Shown one piece after another: positions 7,581 through 17,325 of a DNA stretch of 42,418 nt. Each line of letters opens with the position of its first letter. Position 1 is the stretch's first letter. The notes beneath the pieces were generated by a model. The model had not been told where the DNA came from. It saw only the letters and a list, made by a program, of their open reading frames with translations, and did no database searches. This DNA is from Brevundimonas sp. UBA2388 (GTDB taxonomy: Bacteria > Pseudomonadota > Alphaproteobacteria > Caulobacterales > Caulobacteraceae), in the NCBI GenBank assembly GCA_002343425.1, contig DDSO01000075.1, positions 4,255 to 46,672 on the forward strand, given 5' to 3'. The position numbers were made by a program, and so were the translations under genes.

Positions 7581-8444
7581 CTAGATGGCGTCGCGGTTCG
7601 CCTGATCAAGGTACAGGGCGCGCAACCGGGTCGCGATCGGGCCGGGCTTGCCGTTGCCGATCTTCACCCCGTCGATGGAGGTCGCCGGCATCACGAAGCC
7701 GCTTGCCGAGGTGTAGAAGGCCTCCTTCGCACGCTTGGCCTCGTCTACGCTGAAGGCCCGCTCTTCCAGCTCAAGTCCCTCATCGGCGATGAGCGCTATG
7801 ACGGCGGCGCGGGTGATGCCCTGCAGGATATTGGCCTGGGTGTCCCGCGTCCTCAGCTTGCCGTTCTCGTCCACGATCCAGGCGTTGGTGGAAGAGCCCT
7901 CGGTGACCAGACCCATCTCGTCGACCAGCCAGGCCTCGGCGGCGCCGCGCTCCTTGGCCGCCTGTTTGGCGAGGACATTGGCCAGCAGACCGACCGTCTT
8001 GATGTCGCAGCGCCCCCAACGGATGTCCGGATGGGTGACGACCGCGACGCCCTTCTTCGCCGCCGCATTGCCTTTCGACCGCGGCAGCGAACGGGCCGTG
8101 ATCACGACGCTGGGCGGCGTGCCTTCGGGCGGGAACGGATGGTCGCGACGGGCCGTGCCGCGGGTCACCTGGATATAGACCAGCCCCTCGCGCACCCGGT
8201 TGCGCCGCACCGTCTCGTTCAGCACCCGGCCCAGGGCCTCGCGCGTCATGGGGATGTCGATGCGCAGCTCGTTCAGACTGCGATGCAGCCGGGTCATGTG
8301 GCCGTCGAAATCGGCCAGCCGGCCGTCGAATACGGACCAGACTTCATAGACGCCGTCGGCGAACTGGAAGCCCCGATCCTCGACATGGATCACGGCCTGA
8401 CCGTGAGGCTGGTACTGGCCGTTTACATAGGCGACGCGGCTCAT
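7581..8444 (-). CDS. D-amino-acid aminotransferase / class IV PLP aminotransferase
   Basis: Protein of 287 residues, normal for the branched-chain/D-alanine aminotransferase fold. An N-terminal FADGVYEVWSVFDGRL segment and HMTRLHRSL are typical of D-alanine aminotransferase. The PLP-binding lysine is in CDIKTVGLLANVLAKQAA (about 144-161), and EMGLVTEGSSTNAWIV and LQGITRAAVI contact the cofactor phosphate. Known members exchange amino groups between D-alanine and 2-oxo acids, supplying D-glutamate. Its start overlaps the ntrX stop by four bases (ATGA), so it is the last member of the dusB-ntrY-ntrX unit. That arrangement is conserved in Caulobacterales, though a regulatory link to nitrogen control is inference. 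Confidence 0.9.
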   Translation of the reverse strand: MSRVAYVNGQYQPHGQAVIHVEDRGFQFADGVYEVWSVFDGRLADFDGHMTRLHRSLNELRIDIPMTREALGRVLNETVRRNRVREGLVYIQVTRGTARRDHPFPPEGTPPSVVITARSLPRSKGNAAAKKGVAVVTHPDIRWGRCDIKTVGLLANVLAKQAAKERGAAEAWLVDEMGLVTEGSSTNAWIVDENGKLRTRDTQANILQGITRAAVIALIADEGLELEERAFSVDEAKRAKEAFYTSASGFVMPATSIDGVKIGNGKPGPIATRLRALYLDQANRDAI

Positions 8445-9856
8445 GCCTCGACCGCCTCTTCGATCTCATCCTCGCCGCCACGAGACGGCGAAACGCCCAG
8501 CGACTTGAGCTTGCGGTGCAGGGCCGACCGCTCCATGCCGATGAAGGCCGCGGTTCGCGAGATATTGCCGCCGAAACGCATGATCTGCGCCGCCAGATAC
8601 TCCCGTTCGAACACCTCCCGGGCTTCACGCAGCGGCAGGGCGATGATGCGCTCGCCGCCAAGGGTGCCGGTGGAATTGGCGTTGGTCGCCTCCTGCGGCA
8701 GCATGTCGGCGCTGATCGGCTCGGACGGATCGCCCGTGGCCAGGATCAGCAGCCGCTCAACGTTGTTGCGCAGCTGACGGACATTGCCCGGCCAGGGATG
8801 GACCTGAAGCACGGCGATAGCATCGTCGCCGAGCCGTCGCTTCGGCAAGCCCTGCGAGGCGGACAGGGTGTCGATGAAATAGTCGATCAGCTCCTGGATG
8901 TCCTCGCGCCGCTCCGACAGGGCCGGCACGCGGATCGGCACGACGTTGAGCCGATGGAACAGGTCCTCGCGGAAGCGGCCCTCGGCGATCTCGACCTTCA
9001 GGTCTCGCGAGGTCGAGGTGACCACGCGGATGTCGACCTGGACGTCCTGCTCGCCGCCCACGCGGCGGAAGCGCTGCTCAACCAGCACCCGCAGCACCCG
9101 GCTCTGGCTCTCGCGCGGCATGTCGCCGACATCGTCGAGATAGAGGGTGCCGTTATGGGCGCGTTCGAAGACGCCGATCTTGCGCGGGCGACCGTCGTGG
9201 CCCTCCTCACCGAACAGTTCGATGTCCAGACGCTCGGGCGTCATGCCGGCTGCGGCGATGGCGACGAATTCGCCCTTCGACCGGGCGCTGGCCTCGTGGA
9301 TTTGACGCGCCACCAGCTCCTTGCCCGAGCCGGGCGGGCCTGAGATCAGGACGCGGCTATTGGCCGGCGCCACCTTGGCGACCGTGCTGCGCAGGGCCTG
9401 GGCGGCGGCGGAACGGCCGATGAAGCCGCTGGGCGCCGCGACCTGGGCCCGAAGCCGCTTGTTCTCGCGCTTCAGCGACGACGCTTCGAGTGCTCGCTGA
9501 ACAACAACGACCAACCGGTCGGACTTGAACGGCTTTTCAATGAAGTCGTATGCCCCGCGCTGGAGCGCCGTCACCGCCGTTTCGATATTGCCGTGGCCCG
9601 AGATCATCACCACCGGCAGGTCGGGATCCAGTTCCTTGATCACGTCCAGCAGTTCCAGGCCGTCAAGCCCACCGCCCTGCATCCAGATGTCGAGCAGGGC
9701 CAACGACGGCCGCCGGGCGCGGATCGCGGCCAGGGCCTCGTCGGAGTTGGCCGCCACGCGCACGGCGTGGCCCTCGTCCTCGAGCAGGCCGGAGACCAGC
9801 TCGCGGATGTCGGCCTCATCGTCGACGACCAGAATATCGGCTCCCGTGGATCGCAT
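8441..9856 (-). CDS. ntrX: NtrX-type sigma54-family response regulator
   Basis: Protein of 471 residues. The receiver domain (1-120) has acidic residues D12-D13-E14, phosphoacceptor D56 (LALLDIWM) and K108 (IEKPF). The AAA+ domain has Walker A GPPGSGKE (173-180). The GAFTGA loop that contacts sigma54 is missing: after ELFGEEG the sequence runs HDGRPRKIGVFERAH. Walker B reads GTLYLDDVGDM, with Asp at 242 where the catalytic Glu is usual. A Fis-type HTH closes the protein (GNISRTAAFIGMERSALHRKL). Loss of GAFTGA is common in NtrX, which works with sigma70 promoters rather than as a classic enhancer-binding protein. NtrX pairs with the adjacent NtrY and controls nitrogen, redox and envelope genes in alphaproteobacteria. 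It starts nine bases after ntrY. Confidence 0.95.
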   Translation of the reverse strand: MRSTGADILVVDDEADIRELVSGLLEDEGHAVRVAANSDEALAAIRARRPSLALLDIWMQGGGLDGLELLDVIKELDPDLPVVMISGHGNIETAVTALQRGAYDFIEKPFKSDRLVVVVQRALEASSLKRENKRLRAQVAAPSGFIGRSAAAQALRSTVAKVAPANSRVLISGPPGSGKELVARQIHEASARSKGEFVAIAAAGMTPERLDIELFGEEGHDGRPRKIGVFERAHNGTLYLDDVGDMPRESQSRVLRVLVEQRFRRVGGEQDVQVDIRVVTSTSRDLKVEIAEGRFREDLFHRLNVVPIRVPALSERREDIQELIDYFIDTLSASQGLPKRRLGDDAIAVLQVHPWPGNVRQLRNNVERLLILATGDPSEPISADMLPQEATNANSTGTLGGERIIALPLREAREVFEREYLAAQIMRFGGNISRTAAFIGMERSALHRKLKSLGVSPSRGGEDEIEEAVEA

Positions 9857-9865
9857 ATCGCCTCG

Positions 9866-12163
9866 CTATTCGGCGGCCGGAGCCGTGCGGGACCGGGAGG
9901 CTTTCGCATCCTTCGTCCCGGCGGCGCCGGTCGGTTTCGGTTGGGATTTCAGGGGGAAGATCAGGCAGACGCGAGCGCCGGCCAGGGTCTCTGCGTCGGC
10001 CAGCTTCAGCTCGCCGCCGTGCTCCTCGCAGATGCGTTTGACGATGGCCAGGCCGAGGCCCGTGCCCTTCTCGCGCGTGGTCACATAGGGCTCGGTCAGC
10101 CGGTCACGGTCCTTGGCGGGCAGGCCCATGCCGTCGTCCTCGATGATGAAGACCACGGACTCGTCCTCGACCAGCAGCCGCGCCGAAATTCCCGGCCGGT
10201 CGCCGTCGCCGTCGCGCGGGGCGATGGCGCGCCGCGCGGCCACGGCCTCGCCGGCGTTCTTGAGGATGTTGGTCAGGGCCTGGCCGACCATTGGCCGGTC
10301 GGCGTGCAGCACCACACTGGGCAGAGGGTCGATCAGCTCGACACCGACCGCGGCCGCCGCCACCCGCTGGGCGAACACTGCCTCGCGCAGCAGCTCGGCC
10401 GGATCACAGGCGGTGAACCGCGGAGCAGGCATCCGGGCGAAGGACGAGAACTCATCCACCATCCGGCCGATGTCGCCGACCTGCCGGATGATGGTCTCGG
10501 TGCAGCGGTCGAACACCTCGACGTCGTCCCCGACCTGGCTGCGATAGCGCCGCCGCAGTCGTTCGGCCGAAAGCTGGATGGGGGTCAGCGGGTTCTTGAT
10601 CTCGTGGGCGATGCGCCGCGCGACGTCGCGCCAGGCGGCGTTGCGCTGGGCCGTGACCAGCCGGGTGATGTCGTCGAAGGTCAGGACCATCTCGCCGCCG
10701 ACGCCGCCCTCGATGCGCACGCGCAGGCGGCGGGTTTCGCCCTCGAGGCTGACGTCGATCTCTTCCTCGATATGGGCCTCGGCGCGGGCGGCCAGTTCGC
10801 TGAGTTCGGGCGAAACCTCGCCCAGGGGCCGGCCGATGATGGCCGGGTCGCGAATGGCCAGAAGCTCGACCGCGCTGTCGTTGATCGCTGAGACGCGGCG
10901 GCGCCGGTCGAGGCCGATGACGCCGGCCGAGACGCCCGACAGCACGGTCTCGATGAACCGGCTGCGACCCGTGGCCTCCTCGCTGGCGGCCCTGAGCGCG
11001 GCCTGCTGCGCCTCCAGGTCGCCGGTCATCCGATTGAAGGCGGCGGAGAGAGTCTTGATTTCGCCCGGTCCGTCCGCGTCATCGACACGCGCGGTCAGGT
11101 CGCCCCCCGCGACCTTGTCGGCCGCTTCGACGAGACGTCCAATGGGCGCGGAGATAGCGCTCGCCGCCCCCATGCCCAGCCAGATAGCCCCGACGAGCAC
11201 CAGAAGCGCGGTCTCGAAATAGCCAAGGGCGAAGGCGGCCTGGATACGGGAGCGGCTCTGCTTGGCCTCGCGGAAAGCCACGATGGATTCCTCGCCGTTC
11301 CGCATCTGGGCGATGAGGCCCGGCTTGAGCGGACGCACCAGATAGAGGTAGGCCTCACCATAGACCGGCAGGGCCATCAGCGACCGCACGGCATCAGGGT
11401 TCTCCGACACGTGCTGGGGCGGCTCCCCACCCTCGGCCGCAGCCTCCAGAACCGCACGCGGCGGCGCCAGATAGGGCGGAGCGTCGGGCATTTCGCCACT
11501 GGCCAGCACCGCGCCGTCCGGTCCGAGAATGTAGATGGCGGGATAGCCGAAAAGTTCGGCAATCTGGGTAAGGGCATCCGAAAACTGGATCCGGTTCGCA
11601 AACAGGGGCCGAACCGAGCCCAACTGCTCCGCGATCACGGCAAGGTCGCCGTCCATCTCGTTCGAGACGTCATCCAGATAGGCGTCGCCGATCAGGGCGC
11701 TGTTCTTGACAGCCGACTCCACATTGTCGCTGAACCACTGATCCACGCCGCGATTGACCAGCACCCCGAAGACAAGCGCGATCAGCACCGCCGGGATCAG
11801 GGCCACCATCGAGAACAGGGTCACAAACCGGAGGTGCAGCCGGGCGCCGGCGTCGGTGCGCCGTCGGAACAGCATCAGGGCCCGGCGGCCAACCACGGCG
11901 GCCAGTCCGCCGATCAGCAGCAGATTGACAGCGAGGATGGCCAGAACGGCCTGGCTGGCCGCTGCCCGCGCGCCCTCGCCGCTGGCCCCCGGCGCAACCG
12001 CCACCAGCCAGATGGCGGCGGCGGTGACCAGGAAGGCGACGGCGTAGACGATAAGGAAGCTATTGCGGCGACGTTCCTCGGACCAACCGGAGAACCAGCG
12101 CACCGCGCCGCGTCGATCGGCGGGCGGAGCGGGCTCAGTCTCGGCGGCGGGCGTATCCGTCAT
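9866..12163 (-). CDS. ntrY: NtrY sensor histidine kinase
   Basis: Protein of 765 residues. Membrane helices lie at about 35-56, 70-92 and 110-133, then comes a periplasmic sensing region of about 150 residues, a fourth helix (about 310-330, TALLVLVGAIWLGMGAASAI), and a HAMP domain (SAPIGRLVEAADKVAGGDLTA). A PAS domain starting at ETVLSGVSAGVIGLD is followed by HisKA with RRIAHEIKNPLTPIQ and an ATPase domain with NILKNAGEA (N-box), EDDGMGLP and GTGLGLAIVKRICEEHGG. NtrY phosphorylates or dephosphorylates NtrX. Its start overlaps the dusB stop (ATGA). In Caulobacter the ntrB-ntrC pair lies between dusB and ntrY; here nothing does. Confidence 0.95.
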   Translation of the reverse strand: MTDTPAAETEPAPPADRRGAVRWFSGWSEERRRNSFLIVYAVAFLVTAAAIWLVAVAPGASGEGARAAASQAVLAILAVNLLLIGGLAAVVGRRALMLFRRRTDAGARLHLRFVTLFSMVALIPAVLIALVFGVLVNRGVDQWFSDNVESAVKNSALIGDAYLDDVSNEMDGDLAVIAEQLGSVRPLFANRIQFSDALTQIAELFGYPAIYILGPDGAVLASGEMPDAPPYLAPPRAVLEAAAEGGEPPQHVSENPDAVRSLMALPVYGEAYLYLVRPLKPGLIAQMRNGEESIVAFREAKQSRSRIQAAFALGYFETALLVLVGAIWLGMGAASAISAPIGRLVEAADKVAGGDLTARVDDADGPGEIKTLSAAFNRMTGDLEAQQAALRAASEEATGRSRFIETVLSGVSAGVIGLDRRRRVSAINDSAVELLAIRDPAIIGRPLGEVSPELSELAARAEAHIEEEIDVSLEGETRRLRVRIEGGVGGEMVLTFDDITRLVTAQRNAAWRDVARRIAHEIKNPLTPIQLSAERLRRRYRSQVGDDVEVFDRCTETIIRQVGDIGRMVDEFSSFARMPAPRFTACDPAELLREAVFAQRVAAAAVGVELIDPLPSVVLHADRPMVGQALTNILKNAGEAVAARRAIAPRDGDGDRPGISARLLVEDESVVFIIEDDGMGLPAKDRDRLTEPYVTTREKGTGLGLAIVKRICEEHGGELKLADAETLAGARVCLIFPLKSQPKPTGAAGTKDAKASRSRTAPAAE

Positions 12164-13212
12164 GCCACAGCAGTCTTGACCACCTGTGGCGGAATATCAA
12201 CACCCGGGTTGCCGGAATGCGTCACTTCCAGCCAGAGCGCGGTCAGGGCCTGTTCGACGGCTTCAGGGGTGTCCAGCCGGCACAGCCGCGCCTTGGCCGC
12301 CCTGCGCTCCAGTGGATCATCGGGCCAGGGCGCCTGTTCGACGTACCAGCCCAGATGTTTGCGGAACATCTTCAGCCCCAGCGGCAAGCCGTAGAAAGCG
12401 ACGGAAGCGCGCAGGTGTTCGATGACGATGCCCAGCCGCTCGTCCCGGTCGGGCTCCAGTAGCACCGTCCCGTCAGCCAGCGCCCGCTCCATATGCGCCG
12501 CCAGCCAGGGTCGGCCGTAGACGCCGCGGCCAAGCATCAGGGCATCGGCGCCCGACTGCCTCAGGGCCTCGCGCGCATCGTCGGCGGTCAGGATGTCGCC
12601 GTTGACGATGACCGGAATGCCGACCGCCGCCTTGACCTCGCCGACCGCGGTCCAGTCGGCCACGCCGGTGTAGAACTGCTGCCGGGTCCGTCCATGCACC
12701 GTGACGGCCCGGACGCCGATCTCCTCGGCCCGCTTCGCCAGCAGGGGCGCATTGCGATGAGCGTCGTCCCAGCCCAGCCGCATCTTGACTGTCACGGGCC
12801 GCGAGGTGGCCTCGACCGCCGCCTGCATCAGCCGGCAGGCCAGGTCGGGCGTCCGCATCAGGGCCGAGCCGCAGGCGGAACCGGTGACCTCCTTGGCCGG
12901 ACAGCCGAAATTCAGATCCACGATGTCGGCGCCGGCCTGTTCCGCCATGCGCGCGCCCTCGGCCATGGCGGCGGGATCCCGACCGACCAGCTGGATGACG
13001 GTCAACGGCAGGCCCTCGCCCACCGCTGCCCGGCGCACGACGTCGGGACGCGCCCGCGCCAGTTCGGCAGCCGCAACCATCTCGGTCGCGACATAGGCCG
13101 CGCCCAGCCGCGAGGCGAGCCGCCGGAACGGCAGGTCGGTGATGCCGGTCATGGGGGCGGTCAGCACCCGGCCGGGCACCCAGACGTCGCCGATTTGCAG
13201 GCCGCTGTGCAT
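12160..13212 (-). CDS. dusB: tRNA-dihydrouridine synthase B
   Basis: From ATG 13212 the protein has 350 residues. It shows the FMN TIM-barrel start VLTAPMTGITDLPFRRL, the catalytic loop DLNFGCPAKEVTGSACGSALM with the active-site Cys in GCP, the KMRLGWDD and VTVHGRTRQQFYTG phosphate-site motifs, and NGDILTADDAREALRQSGADALMLGRGVYGRPWL near the C-terminal end of the barrel. The enzyme reduces uridines in the tRNA D-loop using NADPH. The open frame continues upstream of the ATG but is a shadow of the adjacent MAPEG-like gene. It heads the dusB-ntrY-ntrX-aminotransferase unit, starting about 45 bases after the upstream gene. Confidence 0.95.
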   Translation of the reverse strand: MHSGLQIGDVWVPGRVLTAPMTGITDLPFRRLASRLGAAYVATEMVAAAELARARPDVVRRAAVGEGLPLTVIQLVGRDPAAMAEGARMAEQAGADIVDLNFGCPAKEVTGSACGSALMRTPDLACRLMQAAVEATSRPVTVKMRLGWDDAHRNAPLLAKRAEEIGVRAVTVHGRTRQQFYTGVADWTAVGEVKAAVGIPVIVNGDILTADDAREALRQSGADALMLGRGVYGRPWLAAHMERALADGTVLLEPDRDERLGIVIEHLRASVAFYGLPLGLKMFRKHLGWYVEQAPWPDDPLERRAAKARLCRLDTPEAVEQALTALWLEVTHSGNPGVDIPPQVVKTAVA

Positions 13213-13256
13213 GGGCGGGCAGATAGGGGGTTTCCCGCCCCGGGTCCAACCCGGAC

Positions 13257-13682
13257 TCAGGCCTGGAAGACGGCCATCGCGGCCCGCGCGGCCAGAAAGA
13301 CCAGAACGCCGCTCGCGATCATGAAGACGGCGAACCGGACGACGATCACATTGATCAGCACCTGAATCAGGCTGTGGATCACCCGCAACGCCACATAGGC
13401 CCAGGCCAGCCAGAGGTTCAGGCCTTCGCCCTGTCCGATCAGGGCCAGCGTCAGGGCCGTGGCGTAGAACAGCGTCGGCTGCTCCATCAGGTGGTTGTAG
13501 TTGTCGGCCTTCCATCGCACCCGCGGCGGCAGGCCGCCGAGCATGACGTCGCGCGGCTGGGTCGGGTCCAGCTTCGTCCGTGCCCGGATCATGGCGGGCA
13601 GGCGCGTGGCGTAGAGCCAGGCCCACATCACCATCGACCAGAGCACCAGGGCGATGACGGGCTGCAGGATCGAATGAGTCAT
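13257..13682 (-). CDS. MAPEG-family small integral membrane protein
   Basis: Protein of 141 residues with four hydrophobic segments, typical of the MAPEG superfamily: [27 protein letters not shown], then a loop with [19 protein letters not shown] (the family's N-x-x-E-x-x-x-x-F region), [11 protein letters not shown] and a final helix [16 protein letters not shown]. Eukaryotic relatives are glutathione transferases and eicosanoid enzymes; bacterial members like this one mostly lack an assigned substrate. ATG 13682 is chosen because a GGGAGG ribosome site stands about seven bases before it; upstream ATGs in the frame have none. Its end lies 44 bases before dusB, so it may lead the dusB operon. 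Confidence 0.85.
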   Translation of the reverse strand: MTHSILQPVIALVLWSMVMWAWLYATRLPAMIRARTKLDPTQPRDVMLGGLPPRVRWKADNYNHLMEQPTLFYATALTLALIGQGEGLNLWLAWAYVALRVIHSLIQVLINVIVVRFAVFMIASGVLVFLAARAAMAVFQA

Positions 13683-13793
13683 GCCAAGTCCTCCCATGAA
13701 CAGGCTGTCCTCGCCGCAGTCCGTTGTCAAACAGGATGGACTCAACGCATGGAGCCCTCGTCAGCGCCGCGTCGGGTGAGTAGAAGCGGCGCC

Positions 13794-14933
13794 ATGAGTT
13801 TCTCCGCCATCATCGTCGCCGCCGGAACGGGTTCCCGGGCAGGCGAAGCCAAGCAGTGGCGCAAACTGGGTGGCCGGCCGGTGCTGCGCTGGTCCGCAGA
13901 GGCCCTTCTGGCCGCCGGGGCGTCTGAGCTGGCGGTGGTCGTCGCCCCCGGCGCCGAAGCCCTGGCCGGGGAGGCGCTGGCGGGGCTGGAAGGCTGGTTC
14001 ACAGTCGAGGGCGGCGACACGCGCGCGGCCTCGGTCCAGGCCGGTCTTGGCGCTCTGGCCGCGGGAGCCGACGCCCGGGTTCTGATCCATGACGCGGCGC
14101 GGCCCTTCCTCGATGCCGCGACCATCCACCGGGTGCTCAGGTCGCTCGACGACCATGAAGCCGCCCTCCCCGTCCTTCCGGTGGCCGACAGTCTGCGTCG
14201 GGGCGCGGACGGGATCATGGGCGCGTCCGTTGATCGGGCCGACCTCTGGCGGGCCCAGACACCCCAGGGCTTCCGACTGGACGCCATCCGCCGCGCCTAC
14301 GCCGCCTGGCCGGACAGGTCACCTCCGACGGACGACGTCGAAGTCGTCCGTGCCGCCGGAGGCGTCGTCGCCATGGTGGCCGGCGACGCCCGCCTGATGA
14401 AACTGACCTACCCTGAGGATTTCGCCATGGCCGAAGCGCTCATCCCCCGCCAGACGCGCGTCGGTCAGGGCTTTGACGCCCATCGCTGGGGACCGGGAAC
14501 CTCGGTCTGGCTGTGTGGTGTCGAGATTCCGCACGACCAGACGCTGATCGGCCATTCGGACGCCGACGCCGGTCTGCACGCCCTGACCGACGCCATCCTG
14601 GGGGCCATGGGCGACGGCGATATCGGCGACCATTTCCCGCCCACCGATCCGCAGTGGAAGGGCGCCGCGTCCGACCGCTTCCTGATCCACGCCGTCGAGC
14701 GCCTGACCGCGCGCGGCGGGCGGCTGGTCAATGTCGACGTCACCCTGATCTGCGAACGGCCCAAGGTGAAGCCGCACCGTCAGGCCATGCGCGAGCGGCT
14801 GGCCGACCTGCTGTCGCTTCCGCTGGACGCGGTCAGCGTCAAGGCGACCACGACCGAGGCCATGGGTTTCACCGGCCGCGGCGAAGGGCTGGCTGCCCAG
14901 GCCATCGCGACGATCGAGCTTACTGGCTCCTGA
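13794..14933 (+). CDS. ispDF: Bifunctional IspD/IspF, MEP isoprenoid pathway
   Basis: Protein of 379 residues. The N-terminal IspD part (about 1-220) starts [22 protein letters not shown], the nucleotide-binding loop with the KQ pair, and has [10 protein letters not shown] and [13 protein letters not shown]. The C-terminal IspF part (from about 222) starts [13 protein letters not shown], with metal ligands in D-x-H and [33 protein letters not shown], and ends with the [16 protein letters not shown] motif. IspD makes CDP-methylerythritol and IspF cyclises the phosphorylated product to MEcPP. Fusion of the two is common in Alphaproteobacteria. The gene runs divergently from the MAPEG-like gene and converges on the next gene, overlapping its 3' end by 14 bases. 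Confidence 0.96.
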   Translation: MSFSAIIVAAGTGSRAGEAKQWRKLGGRPVLRWSAEALLAAGASELAVVVAPGAEALAGEALAGLEGWFTVEGGDTRAASVQAGLGALAAGADARVLIHDAARPFLDAATIHRVLRSLDDHEAALPVLPVADSLRRGADGIMGASVDRADLWRAQTPQGFRLDAIRRAYAAWPDRSPPTDDVEVVRAAGGVVAMVAGDARLMKLTYPEDFAMAEALIPRQTRVGQGFDAHRWGPGTSVWLCGVEIPHDQTLIGHSDADAGLHALTDAILGAMGDGDIGDHFPPTDPQWKGAASDRFLIHAVERLTARGGRLVNVDVTLICERPKVKPHRQAMRERLADLLSLPLDAVSVKATTTEAMGFTGRGEGLAAQAIATIELTGS

Positions 14934-17241
14934 GCGCCTGAAGCTCGGGCGTGTCGAACATGCTGCGCTGGAGCGACCCGAACAGATTGACGTAGTCGTC
15001 GGTCCACGGTCGCACCGCGGTCCGGGCCGGCGTATTCCAGCGGTCGTCGGCCATGAAGTCCCTGAGGCCCTCCGGCGTCGGCGACAGGATCAGGGCCTCG
15101 GTCGAGGCCTCGGCCATCTGTGGCGTGTCGTCCCGCTCATAGTAGAGCTGGTGAAGGCTCGGCCGACCGAGCGCCTGGGCCGCGGCGACGGCCGGCAGGG
15201 TGATATCGAGGTTTCGGTTCGACAGGTGCAGCAGGACCACGCCGTTCGGCTTCAGCAGCGCCAGATAGCCGTCGATCGCCTCAACCGTCAGCAGATGGGT
15301 CGGCACGGCATCGGACGAGAAGGCGTCGATGATCAGCAGGTCGTAGGAACCCGGGGTCTCCTTCGCCAGGGTCAGTCGCGCATCTCCCAGGACCGTGTTG
15401 ATCGGGCCCGAAGCGCAATCGGAGATGTAGCTGAACCACTGCGGATCGCGGGACAGCCGGTCGACCATGGGGTCGATCTCGAAGAAGGTCATCGAGTCTT
15501 CGGTGCGCTTGTAGGTGGCCATGGCGCCGGTGCCCTGACCGACCACGCCGATCCTCGCCGGACCGCGCCGCCCGACCATGGTCGCCGCTTGGCCGATCGG
15601 GGTGGTCGCCGCATAGTAGAGGGTCGGCACGCAGTCGAAGCGATCGTTGCGGGCCTGGGCTCCGTGCAGGGTGGTGCCGTGCATCATCACATGGACATCG
15701 CCGCCGAGCCGGGGATCGGGCGAATTCGCCACCCGCATCACACCGAAGAAGCTGCGCTCGGAGTAGCTCCAGTCATAGCCGCGCGCGATCCACTGGGACG
15801 ACAGGGTGATCATCAGCAGGATGGCCGTGAACAACAGCGCCCGGTCCCGCAGCAGGAAGGCGCAGATGGCCGCGGGCATCAGCATGACCATGGCCAGCTG
15901 GTCCATGCCGAGCGGGAAATTGGCGTAGAACCAGCCGCGCGCGCCGTCGTTGGCGTTCAACCAGATCGACAACAGCACCGGCGACGCCGCAACAGCCGCG
16001 GCGGCGATCAGGGTTCCGGTGTGCGTACCGGTCAGCCCGCGCTTGCCCCACGGTCGGGCCAGACCGACGAGCACCAGCACCAGCGGATACTCCCACACCA
16101 TGTTGAAGATCACCGGCGCCAGCAGGGCCGTGAAGGCGCCGCCGACGACGCCGCCCAGCGACATCAGCAGATAGAATTCCGTCAGCCGGTCCGGCTGCGG
16201 TCGCCGTGACGCGAGCAGCTGGTGGCACATCAGTGCGGCGAAGAAGAAGGCGATCAGATGCAGGCCAAACGCCATCGACCAGTTGGCCGAGCGGAAGGCC
16301 ACGATCAGCACCACGATCGCGCCGGTCGCCCCCTGGATGATCAGGGTGACATTCAGCGGGATCCATGGCCGGTTCTGGAAGGCGATGACGAAGGTCAGCA
16401 GATAGAGCGCCAGCGGCAGCACCCACAGGAACGGCGCCGAGGCGACGTCCGTCGAAAGGTGAGACGTCACGCCCAGCATCAGGCTGGACGGCGCCGCAGC
16501 CAACAGCACCAGTATGCCTCTCTCACGCCATGACATCGGCGCGCTGGTCTGGAGCTGCGCGGGCTCGGATGTCTGGTCCAGCCGCCGACGCCATACGGTG
16601 AGGGCCAGAGCCACCACCATCAGCACGAACACGGCATAGCCGCCGCTCCAGCCGAACCAGCCGCGCTGTCCGGACAGGGTCGCCAGCGGCTCGATCAGGA
16701 TCGGATAGGACAGCAGGGCCAGAAAACTGCCGAGGTTGGAGGCGGCGTACAGAACATAGGGGTTCTGGCCGTCCGCATGACCGGCGCGAACCCGGGCGTA
16801 CCAGGCCTGCAGCAACGGCGCCGTCGCCGACAGCACGGCGAACGGCGCGCCCACCGACAGGGTCAGGGTTGCCAGCAGCCACATGATCGGCGCCGACGGG
16901 TCGGGATCGCCCAGCAGGCCGTTGACGCTCAAGGGCAGGAACAGGGCCGCGACCAGCAGCAGGGCGAGATGGATCCCAACCTGGGTCTTGATCGACCCGA
17001 CCTTCTGCAACAGGTGGGCATAGCCGTAGCCGGCCAGCAGGGCCGTCTGGAAGAAGACCATGGCGGTGTTCCACACCGCGGGCGATCCGCCCAGCATGGG
17101 CAGGACCAGTTTGGTCACCATCGGCTGGACCACGAAGACCAGGGCGGCCGATGTGAAGATCGCCACGGCGAACAGGATCGGTGTCAAGCGGTCCGGGGCG
17201 ATGCCCGTTTCGACGCTCGAGTCCCCGGTGGTGTCGCTCAT
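14920..17241 (-). CDS. Membrane-fused spermidine-synthase-like protein
   Basis: From ATG 17241 the protein has 773 residues. The N-terminal two thirds is a polytopic membrane region with the pattern [15 protein letters not shown] followed by [20 protein letters not shown], characteristic of 'fused MFS/spermidine synthase' proteins, and helices continue to about residue 490. The C-terminal part is a class I methyltransferase-like fold: [15 protein letters not shown] (nucleotide loop), [19 protein letters not shown], and [16 protein letters not shown] with the Asp and Ser region of aminopropyltransferases. Whether these proteins make polyamines is not settled; a membrane-linked aminopropyl or methyl transfer is possible. 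The divergent pncC gene begins 85 bases away. Confidence 0.85.
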   Translation of the reverse strand: MSDTTGDSSVETGIAPDRLTPILFAVAIFTSAALVFVVQPMVTKLVLPMLGGSPAVWNTAMVFFQTALLAGYGYAHLLQKVGSIKTQVGIHLALLLVAALFLPLSVNGLLGDPDPSAPIMWLLATLTLSVGAPFAVLSATAPLLQAWYARVRAGHADGQNPYVLYAASNLGSFLALLSYPILIEPLATLSGQRGWFGWSGGYAVFVLMVVALALTVWRRRLDQTSEPAQLQTSAPMSWRERGILVLLAAAPSSLMLGVTSHLSTDVASAPFLWVLPLALYLLTFVIAFQNRPWIPLNVTLIIQGATGAIVVLIVAFRSANWSMAFGLHLIAFFFAALMCHQLLASRRPQPDRLTEFYLLMSLGGVVGGAFTALLAPVIFNMVWEYPLVLVLVGLARPWGKRGLTGTHTGTLIAAAAVAASPVLLSIWLNANDGARGWFYANFPLGMDQLAMVMLMPAAICAFLLRDRALLFTAILLMITLSSQWIARGYDWSYSERSFFGVMRVANSPDPRLGGDVHVMMHGTTLHGAQARNDRFDCVPTLYYAATTPIGQAATMVGRRGPARIGVVGQGTGAMATYKRTEDSMTFFEIDPMVDRLSRDPQWFSYISDCASGPINTVLGDARLTLAKETPGSYDLLIIDAFSSDAVPTHLLTVEAIDGYLALLKPNGVVLLHLSNRNLDITLPAVAAAQALGRPSLHQLYYERDDTPQMAEASTEALILSPTPEGLRDFMADDRWNTPARTAVRPWTDDYVNLFGSLQRSMFDTPELQALRSQ

Positions 17242-17325
17242 GCCCGCCCCGTATGCTGGCGCCGTCCCCGGGCGCGTTCCGCCACCCTGAACCGACTCGC
17301 CGCCCTTTCGGAAGGCCTCGAACGC

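Noticed and set aside
7293..8777. 494-codon plus-strand frame over hfq and the aminotransferase
   Set aside because: Shadow frame; both minus-strand proteins have clear family motifs.
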